Source of the DNA: a virus
Length of the DNA: 34,730 bases
Virus record (IMG/VR): IMGVR_UViG_3300033153_010880
Location: 1-34,730 of that record
Reading direction: 5' to 3' (one strand)
The notes below the pieces were generated by a model. It had not been told where the DNA came from, ran no database searches, and saw only the letters and a program-made list of their open reading frames with translations. Shown in pieces: positions 6,931-16,141 of this stretch. Both the position numbers and the translations under genes were made by a program. How positions within the stretch are numbered: the stretch's first letter is position 1; every line of letters begins with the position of its first letter.

Positions 6931-7531
6931 TTAAATATTCCACTACTTTGCTATGTGCGTGAACAATGTAATTTAAATCAGGTTTGGGATTTTCCAGCCA
7001 GTCTTCAATGTTTTTGACATATGCCATATCCATATCAGCAATAGAGACAGGAGCCCCATTAATTTGACAGGACCATAGAGGGCTATCGTTTTTTAATTTC
7101 ACACTAGATTTAGCTAAAGCTAAAATACTAATGCAATCCCATGCTAGAGAGTCCTTGCCTGTTTTGAAAAAATTGTATGAAGTATGACCTTCATAATCTC
7201 TTGGGTAATTTAAATATTTATATTGATTAATCATTTGAAGGTTTAAACTAGGAAGGTCCCTTAGTCCCCAAAGATCCTTAATTCCATGCTCAATTATAGA
7301 AAGAGGCTTTTCACAAAGTATGGGCACGTTACCATTTTGGTAATATAAATTTCTAATGATCTTTAAATGAGAGTGAGTTGACGTCGCTACAATAAAACCG
7401 TCGCAATCTTTAGTGGGGGGGTTAATTCCTAAGTCAATATCAACGTGTTCAACTTTAAGGTAGTCAAGTATCTTACAATACCTTTGGCCCATGTTACCTA
7501 ATGCTCCCACCACACCTATCTTTTTTAACAT
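6896..7531 (-). CDS. Short Gfo/Idh/MocA-type oxidoreductase
   Basis: This 211-residue protein has a Rossmann NAD(P)-binding N-terminus (IGVVGALGNMG at 5-15), the FIVATSTHSH segment (46-55) and the hallmark CEKPLS (73-78) of Gfo/Idh/MocA sugar dehydrogenases. Usual members have about 330-400 residues, so the C-terminal substrate domain is reduced. The frame is open and the gene overlaps both neighbours, so this looks like a compact form rather than a recent break. The likely role is oxidising a sugar hydroxyl to a ketone, which the nearby class III aminotransferase could aminate. It starts at 7531, overlapping the stop of the dehydratase gene. Confidence 0.75.
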   Translation of the reverse strand: MLKKIGVVGALGNMGQRYCKILDYLKVEHVDIDLGINPPTKDCDGFIVATSTHSHLKIIRNLYYQNGNVPILCEKPLSIIEHGIKDLWGLRDLPSLNLQMINQYKYLNYPRDYEGHTSYNFFKTGKDSLAWDCISILALAKSSVKLKNDSPLWSCQINGAPVSIADMDMAYVKNIEDWLENPKPDLNYIVHAHSKVVEYLNDKCPDRNTST

Positions 7532-8367
7532 GGTAGCACCTCGTCAATCATAGCGTTTATTTGTTTGTCTGAAAGTTTTGGAGCGTTGTCACTACGAAGA
7601 CAATAACTATGATTTGAAATCAAACACTCATGTATTTTCTCACCAGGTCTAATACCTATCTCTTCAGTCTCATGTTTAATATCTAGCCTTTTAGCAATAA
7701 GCTCTATTAGGTTTGCTATGCTAGTCGCCTTCATTGGCGGGACATGTAAACCAAATGGGGCTCTTTTGATTTTCTTTGAAACAAAATCAATAGCGTCGTC
7801 CAGGGTAATAAAAAACCTAGTCATGTCTCCATGAGTTATGTAAGCCTTTTTCTCTTTTTTAAGTGTCTTAACAAATTGGTGTATCACGCTACCTCTAGAG
7901 CCAAACACGTTACCCCAACGAAAAACATAGTACCCATTAAGTTTGTCTTTTAACCAAATGGACTCACCAAGGCCCTTACTCATGCCGTAAGCATTTATAG
8001 GGAGCACGGCTTTATCAGTTGAGAAATAAATACATCTACCAACCTTAGTGTTAAGGCATGAATGATAAACGTTTTGAGTTCCTAAAACATTTGTCTTTAT
8101 AAACTCGTCTACAAACCTCTCGCCTTTATCCACATGCTTTAGAGCTGCAGTATGAAAAACTATATCGTAATGTTTTTCTCTAAAGACTTCAGAGACTCTT
8201 TCTTTATCTCTGATATCACCAAGCAAGTAATTAAAGTCTGGGAAATCTTTTTGCATTTCGTATTGCTTTAATTCGTCTCTAGAGAAAATAGTGATATTAT
8301 TTTCTTTATAAAACTCAGCAAGCTTTTTCCCTAAAGAGCCTGTACCACCAGTAATTAAGATATTCAT
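7525..8367 (-). CDS. UDP-GlcNAc 4,6-dehydratase, PseB/FlaA1-like
   Basis: This 280-residue short-chain dehydrogenase/reductase has the NAD(P) loop TGGTGSLG (6-13), FSRDELKQYEMQ (28-39) and GDIRDKERV (50-58). The catalytic residues Asp118, Lys119 and Tyr127 lie in STDKA and YGMSK, with the same spacing as the FlaA1/PseB triad. RWGNVFGSRGSVI, MTRFFITLDDA and EIGIRPGEKIHECLI are also characteristic of PseB. The enzyme converts UDP-GlcNAc to a 4-keto-6-deoxy sugar, the first step of pseudaminic acid synthesis. It begins with a GAGGTG site and overlaps the membrane-protein gene upstream (ATGA). It is slightly shorter than bacterial homologues but has all key residues. Confidence 0.88.
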   Translation of the reverse strand: MNILITGGTGSLGKKLAEFYKENNITIFSRDELKQYEMQKDFPDFNYLLGDIRDKERVSEVFREKHYDIVFHTAALKHVDKGERFVDEFIKTNVLGTQNVYHSCLNTKVGRCIYFSTDKAVLPINAYGMSKGLGESIWLKDKLNGYYVFRWGNVFGSRGSVIHQFVKTLKKEKKAYITHGDMTRFFITLDDAIDFVSKKIKRAPFGLHVPPMKATSIANLIELIAKRLDIKHETEEIGIRPGEKIHECLISNHSYCLRSDNAPKLSDKQINAMIDEVLPC

Positions 8368-8606
8368 TTCACACCTCTTGGATTATGAATGAAAATCTCT
8401 TCAGGTGAAATACGCTCAACTCTTATAAGAGCGTCACCAGCCATTAAGTCTCGTAAAAACTCCTGAAGCTCAATAGATTGTTGCTGTGGTGGTTGTGTGA
8501 TTAATCTACGCTGTGTTCGGTGATAGCGATAACAAAGGATGGTTAAAATAATGTTAACAATAATAGACCACGATAAACCAATAATAAAACTTAAATCAAT
8601 ACTCAT
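8364..8606 (-). CDS. Small membrane protein at the head of the sugar cassette
   Basis: This protein has about 80 residues from ATG 8606. It has one membrane segment (about 5-24, LSFIIGLSWSIIVNIILTILCY), then a basic and Gln-rich cytosolic tail ending IRVERISPEEIFIHNPRG. A longer reading from TTG 8675 would overlap the terminator stem and is unlikely. Its stop overlaps the PseB start. It could be a holin, or a membrane anchor for the sugar enzymes. No family is recognised. Confidence 0.55.
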   Translation of the reverse strand: MSIDLSFIIGLSWSIIVNIILTILCYRYHRTQRRLITQPPQQQSIELQEFLRDLMAGDALIRVERISPEEIFIHNPRGVK

Positions 8607-8650
8607 ATAAATACCCATAATAAAAATAAAACATTTTGTTACAATAAAGG

Positions 8651-8683
8651 AAAAGAATAGCCCTTGCAAGAGCAAAGGCTATT
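8651..8683 (-). terminator. Hairpin terminator after the tail-fibre gene
   Basis: Read leftward, AATAGCCTTTGC and GCAAGGGCTATT form a 12-bp stem (one G-T pair) with a 4-base loop, followed by CTTTTCCTTT. It begins 8 bases after the stop of the tail-fibre gene. It divides the structural genes from the sugar and lysis genes, which must be reached by read-through or by a promoter I could not locate. Confidence 0.8.
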
Positions 8684-8690
8684 TGCTTAT

Positions 8691-9800
8691 TTACGCGGCC
8701 TCATATTGCATTGTAAGCCTCACGTATTCTGCGGACCCTGGTGATGACCAGGTTATGCTAGAGCCTGCACTATTAGCGAGAAATCTAATGTAAGTCTCCC
8801 CATCGTTTGCATATGGGCTCACATCTGCCGTAGTGCTAGCACCGAGATTAAAAAGCCAAGCACTACCGAAATGGTTGTACCCATTAACGGTGAAAGGTAG
8901 TCCAGTAACCTCAATAATACCCGTATTACCAATATTATTCACAGAGTCAAACTCTATCGACACATTAACTAATCTACCTATCTTTGTATAGGTTCCAGTT
9001 TTAACAGTTCCGGTCCCGCCTGTCGAACCTATTAAAGTACCCGTCCATGTTCCCTCCGCATAGGTTTTTAAAGACCCTTCAATAATCCAACCTGTACCAT
9101 TTGATTGCACAGTAATAGAATTGTATTGTTTAGTAAGGTTTACTGTCGTAGATCCGTCAATAGTCTCAGCACCTTCACCATCTACGATACAATCGTTTGT
9201 CCCGCTATCCACTTTTTTAATAGTAATAATTCTATTAGTGTTATCAGCTGCAGTTGGAAGAGTTACGGTTTTATCTGTGCTACTACCAGTAGTCATTAAG
9301 ATAGTTCTAACCTTGTCTATATCTGTAATGGTGTAATCCGCACTTTTAGCACTTGTTGCCATTTGTCCAGGTACCCATGACATAACAGCGCTACCGTCGT
9401 TTATCATTGATTGACCTGCAACTCCCGCATTTACCGGTAGGGTAATAGTGTAGGTAGCACTCATTGAAGAGCTCCCTGTAATACCTACTCTTTGAGAGTT
9501 TTGGCCGAAATAAAGAGCATTAATACCTTTGGAGCTAGTACCAATGTCATAGGTGGAGTCGAGCTTTATTGCTATGGAGCTAGCTAAAGATCCAAGTATG
9601 GTTATATCGTCCGCACCACCGTTACCTAATGTAACATTACCGTTTGCTGTCAACGTCCCTGCAACTGTTAAAGCTGCAATACTAAAATCGATAGTACCAT
9701 CGGAAGTACCGTTTACAACGTCTTGAAAGTTGGTATTAACCTGTGTTGCGTCTGCAGTAGTTCCGTTTGTGAATGTATTTGTAATAGTTAAACTTGCCAT
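8691..9800 (-). CDS. Tail fibre / receptor-binding protein
   Basis: This 369-residue protein is rich in Thr, Gly, Ser and Asn. The N-terminal segment NTFTNGTTADATQVNTNFQD resembles the attachment region of many phage fibres. Beta repeats follow (TVAGTLTANGNVTLGNGGAD), then a region with DIDKVRTILMTT and TVTLPTAADNTNRIITIKK, common in fibre shafts. A C-terminal beta-sandwich (about 240-369) may bind the receptor. It is the last structural gene before a terminator and lies 3 bases after the ejection-protein gene. No catalytic depolymerase motif is visible. Confidence 0.75.
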   Translation of the reverse strand: MASLTITNTFTNGTTADATQVNTNFQDVVNGTSDGTIDFSIAALTVAGTLTANGNVTLGNGGADDITILGSLASSIAIKLDSTYDIGTSSKGINALYFGQNSQRVGITGSSSMSATYTITLPVNAGVAGQSMINDGSAVMSWVPGQMATSAKSADYTITDIDKVRTILMTTGSSTDKTVTLPTAADNTNRIITIKKVDSGTNDCIVDGEGAETIDGSTTVNLTKQYNSITVQSNGTGWIIEGSLKTYAEGTWTGTLIGSTGGTGTVKTGTYTKIGRLVNVSIEFDSVNNIGNTGIIEVTGLPFTVNGYNHFGSAWLFNLGASTTADVSPYANDGETYIRFLANSAGSSITWSSPGSAEYVRLTMQYEAA

Positions 9801-9803
9801 GAT

Positions 9804-11975
9804 TTAGCGTCCTCCTAGTTGTGGTGTATTATTACCACCTAACTGTGGTTTAAATGTAAGATTATTTAATGGTGAAGGCTGGTTAAAGTTACTAGCTCCA
9901 GCTCCAGCAATTGCACCACCAGTTGTTACAGGACTTGAAAATACTTTACTAAGCCTTGAAAAGATATCCTGTTCTAGTGGTGCTTTAGTTCTAAGGTTTA
10001 AAGTGAAATCTCTTCGTAAACTTTGAAGGTTATCTAATATTGCTCTAAATCTAAACACCTCAAATCCTCTTGGAGTCCCTGAAGGTCCAGTTGGTTTTGG
10101 TACGTTTTGTAAAAAGATTTGAAGGGCTTTAGCTTTTTTCTCTGCATTTTCTCCAAACAAAAGCTTAATACTTTCTGGAGGTAATGCGTTTATTTTTTTA
10201 GATAGCTTTAATGGGTTTACTTCACCACCAACCGAAGAGCTCTCTGCAATCTCTGCTATCCTGGAGCCTCTTAACTTTTCAAAGGCCTCTGGAAAATCTG
10301 CTTTAACTTTAGCAATCTTTTTAGGATCGTTGGTGTTAAGGATTTTCTTTATCCGCTCTATTTCTGGAGTTTTTTCTAAAAACTTTTGAAGTGCTCTTTT
10401 AGGGCCGCCCTTTAATTTTTCACCAGGCTTTAAGATCACGTTAGATATTTCACCAATAGACTCTTTATAAATTTGATCTGCAAGCTCTATATCTGCTTTT
10501 GCTTTTTTAAAGAACTCACCTTTACCACCTTTTTCTAAATCTGCTTTCTCTGCTAGGTCAAGTAAAGTTTTAGACCTTGTTTCTGTGGCGGCTCCATACA
10601 AAGGACTTAATGCATCTCTTTTAGAAAAGTTACCGGAGTCTGATCCAATGATCCTACCGATTGAAGTCTTAAACTTTTTAAGATCGTCAAGGTTTTTAAT
10701 CTGACTTATAATTTCGTCTTCACCAGTATCTATATTTTTTTCAACTTTAAAGATTGATTTCTCTACATCACTAAGAGCGCCCATTGCCTCTTTATCAAAC
10801 TTAAATTCTTTCTGAAGTTGCTCTATTTTAGCTTTTAATGGAGATACATTAGGCGTAAATGCTTTACGTTTAAATTGATTTTCTAGACCTGAATAGATAG
10901 CCTCTGCAGGTGCAAGTTTTGTCGCTAGGTCTTCAGATAGCATTTGACCCACCTCATCACCTAACTCAAACTTAGATTTACTACTAGCCTCTGAAACAAG
11001 TGCATCCGCTACCTCTTGGACCGCTTGCTTGTTTTGCTCTATTTGTTTACGTGTCGATATCCCGCCAATCATGCCACCAGACTGAGCTTGTGCACTTTCT
11101 AGCTCTTGGACAATTCTAGAGTCAAACAATTGACCTGGAGTTGCTTTAGCACCAAGTTCTCTGGCTGCAGCTTCTATTTCTGGAGCTGTCTTTTTAAGAC
11201 CACCTTGAAACTTAGATAGGCCTTTACTAATTACCTTGCTAGTACCTTTTAATACTGTACCACCACCTCTAAGAGCTGCAGGTAATAAAGCGCCAATTGC
11301 ACCAGCTTGTAGTATTGGCTGTCCTTCAATCTCTTCCCTAGCTCCAAAAGCCTTAGAAGCTAATTGTCTACCCGTTTCAAATAAAGCAGTTGTTACACCA
11401 CCACCAAGGGCTTTACCAACACCGATACCAGCACCAATGCCTACTGGGCCTAATGGAGCTCCAGTAAGACCACCGACGATAGCACCACCGGTCTCAGCTA
11501 GTGTAGCAACGGCTCCCTCGATGATATCACCAACTACATCAAATGCATCAAATGCGTCGATACCTTCAGGGTCTACGGGCTTAAAGTTTACGTCGGTTTC
11601 TTTTCTAACCTCTAGATTGCCATCGATAAATCTAGTTTGAAAACCTTTTCTTTTAAAGTAAGTCTCTTGTACTTGTGGGTTTTGATCAATAATGTTTTTA
11701 GCCACAAACCTATCAAAGCCACCAGCTCCACCAGTGGTGAAAAAGCCCATGTCCTCTGAGGGATTTGTTTCAGCCACCTTTTTAAAAACTTTATTTCTAA
11801 GCTGCGGTATTCTAGGGTCGTCAGGGTTTTCGGCCTCTAGTTTATTTGAAATCTGAAAAGCTCTAACGTCGTCCTGATTAACCCCTAGTTTACCCATGAT
11901 TTGAGGGGCTGCAGAGTTTGTCGGGTCTTCAGCTAAAATATCTAACGCTCTTCTATCGTCTGCTATCTTTGGCAT
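9804..11975 (-). CDS. Large internal virion / DNA-ejection protein
   Basis: This 723-residue protein has a charged N-terminus and a glycine-rich hydrophobic region (about 155-205, with GAIVGGLTGAPLGPVGIGAG). A long helical, Lys/Glu-rich middle is followed by a Pro/Asn/Gly tail (SPLNNLTFKPQLGGNNTPQL). Short-tailed phages carry such proteins inside the capsid and push them into the cell envelope to make a DNA channel; the glycine-rich stretch could span membrane. Position after the other ejection genes and before the fibre supports this. No lytic transglycosylase motif is seen. Confidence 0.65.
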   Translation of the reverse strand: MPKIADDRRALDILAEDPTNSAAPQIMGKLGVNQDDVRAFQISNKLEAENPDDPRIPQLRNKVFKKVAETNPSEDMGFFTTGGAGGFDRFVAKNIIDQNPQVQETYFKRKGFQTRFIDGNLEVRKETDVNFKPVDPEGIDAFDAFDVVGDIIEGAVATLAETGGAIVGGLTGAPLGPVGIGAGIGVGKALGGGVTTALFETGRQLASKAFGAREEIEGQPILQAGAIGALLPAALRGGGTVLKGTSKVISKGLSKFQGGLKKTAPEIEAAARELGAKATPGQLFDSRIVQELESAQAQSGGMIGGISTRKQIEQNKQAVQEVADALVSEASSKSKFELGDEVGQMLSEDLATKLAPAEAIYSGLENQFKRKAFTPNVSPLKAKIEQLQKEFKFDKEAMGALSDVEKSIFKVEKNIDTGEDEIISQIKNLDDLKKFKTSIGRIIGSDSGNFSKRDALSPLYGAATETRSKTLLDLAEKADLEKGGKGEFFKKAKADIELADQIYKESIGEISNVILKPGEKLKGGPKRALQKFLEKTPEIERIKKILNTNDPKKIAKVKADFPEAFEKLRGSRIAEIAESSSVGGEVNPLKLSKKINALPPESIKLLFGENAEKKAKALQIFLQNVPKPTGPSGTPRGFEVFRFRAILDNLQSLRRDFTLNLRTKAPLEQDIFSRLSKVFSSPVTTGGAIAGAGASNFNQPSPLNNLTFKPQLGGNNTPQLGGR

Positions 11976-11978
11976 TAG

Positions 11979-13004
11979 CTATCTCCCCAATGGTGATGGT
12001 TTTTGAGGTACAAGTCCTTGTGGTTTTAATGGAGTCGGTTTACCTGGTTGTGGCTGTGTTAAAAACCTATTTAAAAAGTCGCCTTCGGTCTCTGCAGCCT
12101 GGGCCTGTGACTCACCAGGTATTTGAGCACCACTAAGTAATTGACGTTGTTGCTGTGGCCTTAACTCTCTTAGTAAATCGGTCCTTAATTTAGTGAATTG
12201 CTGATCGATCACCAAATCAGGATCTAACCCAAATTGTTCTGATAAAGTAGTGAACCTAACATTTGTTTCCTCTTGAGCGTCCAGTTGAGCCAGCATATTT
12301 TCTTTTGCTGACATTAAGATACGTGCTCTTTGTTTAGGTGATAGCTTTTGACCTTGAGAGAAATACTTTTCTCTTAATTGAAAAACTCTTTCGTCAAGAG
12401 GTGAGCTCTCTTCAGCTGTTCTAAATTCACTTTCTCTAACTACTGAACCAGGATCTAAAACTTTCATATAATTAAAGATCAAAGCTAAATCACTTGCACC
12501 TGTGGGTTTAGACGTTTCTGCAGAGGCCCTCACTTTATTAAAGCCTACAATAGCGTCTTTACTCCCCAACTTGTCAGAGGAATTGTCAAATCTAGTTGAA
12601 AGCCTGTCAAGTCTATCATTTTTCTTTTCAAGTTTTGATGCCTCGTCTTCAGCTTGTTGAGCAAACTTTTTAACTTGTTCTTTAGTATGGAAAAATCTGC
12701 TTTTAGTTTCTTCGGCTGATTTTGTTTTTACATTAAATTGCCGTGCTTGCTCAAAACCTCTTTGACCCTCTTGAACTGGAGAGAGTCCAGTTTCAGCGAT
12801 ATCTCTTTGTTCAATATCACCACTTGCAACTCTTTCTCTTTGCTCCGACTGCCTTTTAGCCTCTGTGATCTGAATACCTCTAAGTTCATTTTGCTGCAAT
12901 GCCGATCCAATATTTGCAATCTTATCTAGAGGGTCTTCCCTAGGTGCATCTCTCTCAACTCTCTGAGACTGAGCCTTTGGTTGTGCAACGCTAATAATAC
13001 CCAT
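11979..13004 (-). CDS. Internal virion protein with LDPGSVVRE motif
   Basis: This 341-residue, highly charged helical protein contains FNYMKVLDPGSVVRESEF (about 180-197), followed by LREKYFSQGQKLSPKQRARI. I recognise this segment as recurring in ejection/internal proteins of short-tailed phages. The N-terminus is Arg/Glu-rich coiled coil and the C-terminus is Pro/Gln-rich. It begins one base inside the previous gene's stop and is followed by the large ejection protein, forming an ejection-protein block. Confidence 0.65.
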   Translation of the reverse strand: MGIISVAQPKAQSQRVERDAPREDPLDKIANIGSALQQNELRGIQITEAKRQSEQRERVASGDIEQRDIAETGLSPVQEGQRGFEQARQFNVKTKSAEETKSRFFHTKEQVKKFAQQAEDEASKLEKKNDRLDRLSTRFDNSSDKLGSKDAIVGFNKVRASAETSKPTGASDLALIFNYMKVLDPGSVVRESEFRTAEESSPLDERVFQLREKYFSQGQKLSPKQRARILMSAKENMLAQLDAQEETNVRFTTLSEQFGLDPDLVIDQQFTKLRTDLLRELRPQQQRQLLSGAQIPGESQAQAAETEGDFLNRFLTQPQPGKPTPLKPQGLVPQKPSPLGR

Positions 13005-13447
13005 TATACAAACCTCCTATTACCTTGTTGTGATCTAGCTAAAGCCTCTCCTATTGGAGCCTGAAATTGTGCTTGTTGCTCTGGTGGTAAAGCTGCAATA
13101 GCTTGTTGAGCTGCTTTTAAAGTCTCTAGAGGATCTTCCTGGCTTGCTTGCATACGTCTTGAAATTGCGCTTTGAGTTGTTTGAACTCCACCCGCACTTT
13201 GAGGTGCACCACCTCCACCCTCTTGAGTTATTTTAACTGGGTCGATTAGATTACCTGCAGCTGAGCCCAGTCCCATACCTCCACTAGCGCCAGTGAGTGC
13301 ACCTCCAGGCCCTCCAGCTATGCCGCCTACAACACCACCGGCAATTGCGCCTATTGCGCCTAGGGCCTGTCCAAATCTACCACCGGACTTTTTTTGCTTA
13401 GGAGCTTCCCTCCTTGGTGCTGGTACTGATACTTGCATTATTGGCAT
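13004..13447 (-). CDS. Small glycine-zipper virion protein
   Basis: This 147-residue protein has a basic N-terminus, then a glycine-rich hydrophobic stretch (about 24-65, including GAIGAIAGGVVGGIAGGPGG) that could insert into membrane. A Gln/Ala-rich C-terminus follows. It overlaps the neighbours by one base on each side within the ejection-protein block. It is probably a small ejected protein; the exact role is unknown. Confidence 0.6.
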   Translation of the reverse strand: MPIMQVSVPAPRREAPKQKKSGGRFGQALGAIGAIAGGVVGGIAGGPGGALTGASGGMGLGSAAGNLIDPVKITQEGGGGAPQSAGGVQTTQSAISRRMQASQEDPLETLKAAQQAIAALPPEQQAQFQAPIGEALARSQQGNRRFV

Positions 13448-14238
13448 TAGGCTCCCTCCTCAGTAATTCTTTTGATTTCCATAGCAATGCGTAATCTACC
13501 CCCAGGATTATTTATCCGCTTCATTTCTGTTTGTAGAGCGGCTATTTTAGCGCTAGCCGTAGTTCCTTTTGGTGCAACCGCTGTACTACTTGTGGGGCTT
13601 GTGGGGCTTGTAGCTGGGCTTGTTGTGGGTGCGCTCGTTTGAGGCATACCAGATGATCTTAACTGATCAGCTGTAAAGCCTGCAGCCTTTTGTTGTACAA
13701 TCCTTGCTGGAACAATGCCTGCAGCCAGGTCCATATTAAATTGAGAAATAATTGAGTTTAAATCAAACTCTTGATTGAATTGATCGCTTTGAAGTGTTCT
13801 ATTTAATCCGGCTTCTGACTTAGCAAAATTCAGCTGGTTTAATGCTTGCTCTGCAGCAAAGCCTTGACCACCTAATCTCTCACCTCTAGCAAACTCTCGA
13901 CCTAACTTAGCTTGTCCAGCTCCAAAAGTCTGGCTTGCCTCACGCTCACCTTTTTGGAATTCACGTTGTGCTTGTATTTCGCCAGCTCTTTGACGCTCAC
14001 CGGACTCTGCAACTGCTAAACCTTCCCTTGCCTCACCTAAAGCCTTTTGACCTCTTTGTTGAGTTTGTTGCTCTAGTTTTATTGACTCACCACTTCCAGT
14101 TGCACCTAGTGACGCAAACCTTCGTTTAAGAGCCTCTTGTTGTTCACCGACACCGGCCTTAACATCTTGTTCCGCACGTTTTCTAAGCAGTCCAAACCGT
14201 CTACCTATTGCGTCGTTTTGTGGAGTTCCGTTTGCCAT
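13447..14238 (-). CDS. Gln/Glu/Arg-rich helical virion protein
   Basis: This 263-residue protein is almost entirely helical, with repeated short segments such as ERQRAGEIQAQREFQ, AKLGREFARGERLGG and QFNQEFDLNSIISQF. A Thr/Ser/Pro linker near residue 205-220 is encoded by short tandem repeats around 13590-13635. It sits directly after the tail-hub gene (next base) and before the glycine-zipper gene. It is likely an internal ejection protein comparable in place to P22 gp7/gp20 or T7 gp14, but I cannot show homology. Confidence 0.6.
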   Translation of the reverse strand: MANGTPQNDAIGRRFGLLRKRAEQDVKAGVGEQQEALKRRFASLGATGSGESIKLEQQTQQRGQKALGEAREGLAVAESGERQRAGEIQAQREFQKGEREASQTFGAGQAKLGREFARGERLGGQGFAAEQALNQLNFAKSEAGLNRTLQSDQFNQEFDLNSIISQFNMDLAAGIVPARIVQQKAAGFTADQLRSSGMPQTSAPTTSPATSPTSPTSSTAVAPKGTTASAKIAALQTEMKRINNPGGRLRIAMEIKRITEEGA

Positions 14239-16140
14239 TTATCTACGCCCTTTCAAGTTGTAAGTTATGTTAAGACCTAAAATCTTGAATTTTTGATCTA
14301 CTTTATTTTGGTTATCAAACTTAAATTGTATTCGCTTACCGTGAACTGTACCAAGGAATTTTTTAAGTTCCTTTTCGTTCTCACCACCTCCCCATGGGTC
14401 CGTGCCTAATCTAATCGTGCCCCAAAGGTTTGAGCCAGGATCTAAATCAATAACTGTGGTGTTACCGTCGCCTTTATCAGAGTCTACCTTTTGGGTAAAG
14501 TTCATAAAATAAGCGCCTGGTTGCTCATAAAGGATGTTGGTACTTCTGAAATCTTTTTCAAAAGTATCTTGTCCATTATTACCACTAAACTCTTTAGTCC
14601 AGTAATACGAGTTAATAGCCGTGTTATTGTCGTTAAATGTATCACTATTCATAGCATACATAAAACCATCGTCGTCACTAGTTGCATAATAAAGAGTACC
14701 GTCTAATACAGCCATTTGAGCTGCACTTAATCCCGTCCATGGAGACCAGGTAAACTTTTGAGGTTTACCAAGGTTTTCGATTGAAAAGTCAAAAACATAA
14801 ATCCTATTATTTATAATGCTACCGCTTGCATACGTGACAGTAATGTAAGCCTTGTTTTGATACACCATAGAGCTGATATTTCTTAAAAAAGACTCTTGGA
14901 TATTAAACATATCCGGCTCTATTTTATCTGACTTTAAAAAAGAACCTGCAGCTGAAACGGTTAATAGCGTCGCGTTTGGATCTACGGTATCACCTGATAA
15001 AGCCGCAAACCCTACAAACTTTTCAGACTGTGTAGCTGCAAACATAACTTTGTTTGAGTACATAAATGGAGCAAAAGGACTATTACTTCCAAATGGAGTT
15101 CTAACCTTTATATCCGACCAGTCCGAAGGGCTTGTAGTCGGCATGTAAATAATCCAAGTAGAGTTTTGGCAAAATACCACTACCGAGTTATCGTACACAG
15201 CTAGGCCTTTAGGGATATCACCACTGGTATCACCGATACGCCTGAAACTTGTTGCTTTAACAACGTAGGGGTTTGCTATTTCTGTGTACTTTATAAAATT
15301 AGTTGCGTTGTCAATCATAAATAAACGGGCTTGGTGAAATAGCACACAACAATAATTAGGTGGCTCACCTTGATCGGTTGGAGCTGTCGCGCCTAAAGCC
15401 CCGTCGGCAATACCGTCCTCATAGGTTGTTGTGGTGTTATCGTCAATTGTCGTAACAAGTTTAAACGCTGTACCACTTGCCTCTGTTCTATAAATCTTTC
15501 TAGTGTTAACTCCAAAGCTTTGTGGAGCTACCGGAATAGATGTAAGCAAGGCGTTTTCGGTTGCAGCCGTCCAGGTGGAAGTTACTGGGCTTACATCGCC
15601 CTCAACTAAATTAGAATTGATATAAGTGAATTTATATTGATAGTCACCGGTTAGTTCTGTTCCTGTGGCTGCAGTTGCTACCGTAGATGTAGTGGTTGGA
15701 GCTGGTACACCGTGCCTTGTAAATTCCGCACCATTGTATTTGTATGGGGACTCTGTACCGTTACCATAAAATATGTAGTCTTCATACTCTGCAGCGCTTA
15801 CCCTTACACCAGGTGTAAAAATACTTTGAGCCGATGGTATTGTAATAAACGAAGTACCTTGTAAATCATATAAAGTACCACCAAACCAAGCTGTCATTGT
15901 TTCACTAGCGTCGCTATCATGCCTTACATAAAGACCATCACAAGCAAAAGACCCCACAGCTGCAGTATTTACTAAATCCGTGCCGCCCCTGGTCTCAACG
16001 CTACCTCTACCGAAAACCACATTTTGACAATCTGGTGACTCATTGTCGGGTATTAACTGGACGTCAAATTTATTGTTAAGACCCCCATCGAACCCGATCC
16101 GACCTTTAGACGGATAAATAATATCAAATTTACTACCCAT
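14239..16140 (-). CDS. Tail hub / nozzle-like stabilisation protein
   Basis: This 633-residue beta-rich protein starts with SKGRIGFDGGLNNKFDVQLI, then NESPDCQNVVF and GSVETRGGTDLV. This opening is shared by short-tailed-phage tail tube or stabilisation proteins (P22 gp10-like/T7 gp12-like). Repeated blocks such as VRVSAAEYEDYIFYGNG and SVVVFCQNSTWIIY fit a beta-propeller. The C-terminus has LWGTIRLGTDPWG. It should seal the portal/adaptor and carry the fibre. It follows the adaptor gene by one base. Confidence 0.75.
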   Translation of the reverse strand: MGSKFDIIYPSKGRIGFDGGLNNKFDVQLIPDNESPDCQNVVFGRGSVETRGGTDLVNTAAVGSFACDGLYVRHDSDASETMTAWFGGTLYDLQGTSFITIPSAQSIFTPGVRVSAAEYEDYIFYGNGTESPYKYNGAEFTRHGVPAPTTTSTVATAATGTELTGDYQYKFTYINSNLVEGDVSPVTSTWTAATENALLTSIPVAPQSFGVNTRKIYRTEASGTAFKLVTTIDDNTTTTYEDGIADGALGATAPTDQGEPPNYCCVLFHQARLFMIDNATNFIKYTEIANPYVVKATSFRRIGDTSGDIPKGLAVYDNSVVVFCQNSTWIIYMPTTSPSDWSDIKVRTPFGSNSPFAPFMYSNKVMFAATQSEKFVGFAALSGDTVDPNATLLTVSAAGSFLKSDKIEPDMFNIQESFLRNISSMVYQNKAYITVTYASGSIINNRIYVFDFSIENLGKPQKFTWSPWTGLSAAQMAVLDGTLYYATSDDDGFMYAMNSDTFNDNNTAINSYYWTKEFSGNNGQDTFEKDFRSTNILYEQPGAYFMNFTQKVDSDKGDGNTTVIDLDPGSNLWGTIRLGTDPWGGGENEKELKKFLGTVHGKRIQFKFDNQNKVDQKFKILGLNITYNLKGRR

Positions 16141-16141
16141 A

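Noticed and set aside
8617-8644. Possible leftward promoter TTGTAA / TATTAT before the sugar cassette
   Set aside because: The predicted transcript would begin only about 4 bases before the preferred start codon at 8606, leaving no ribosome site; spacing is 16 and both elements are weak.
11236-11640. 134-residue + strand frame rich in Pro/Ala
   Set aside because: It is the mirror of the glycine-rich segment of the ejection protein on the other strand.
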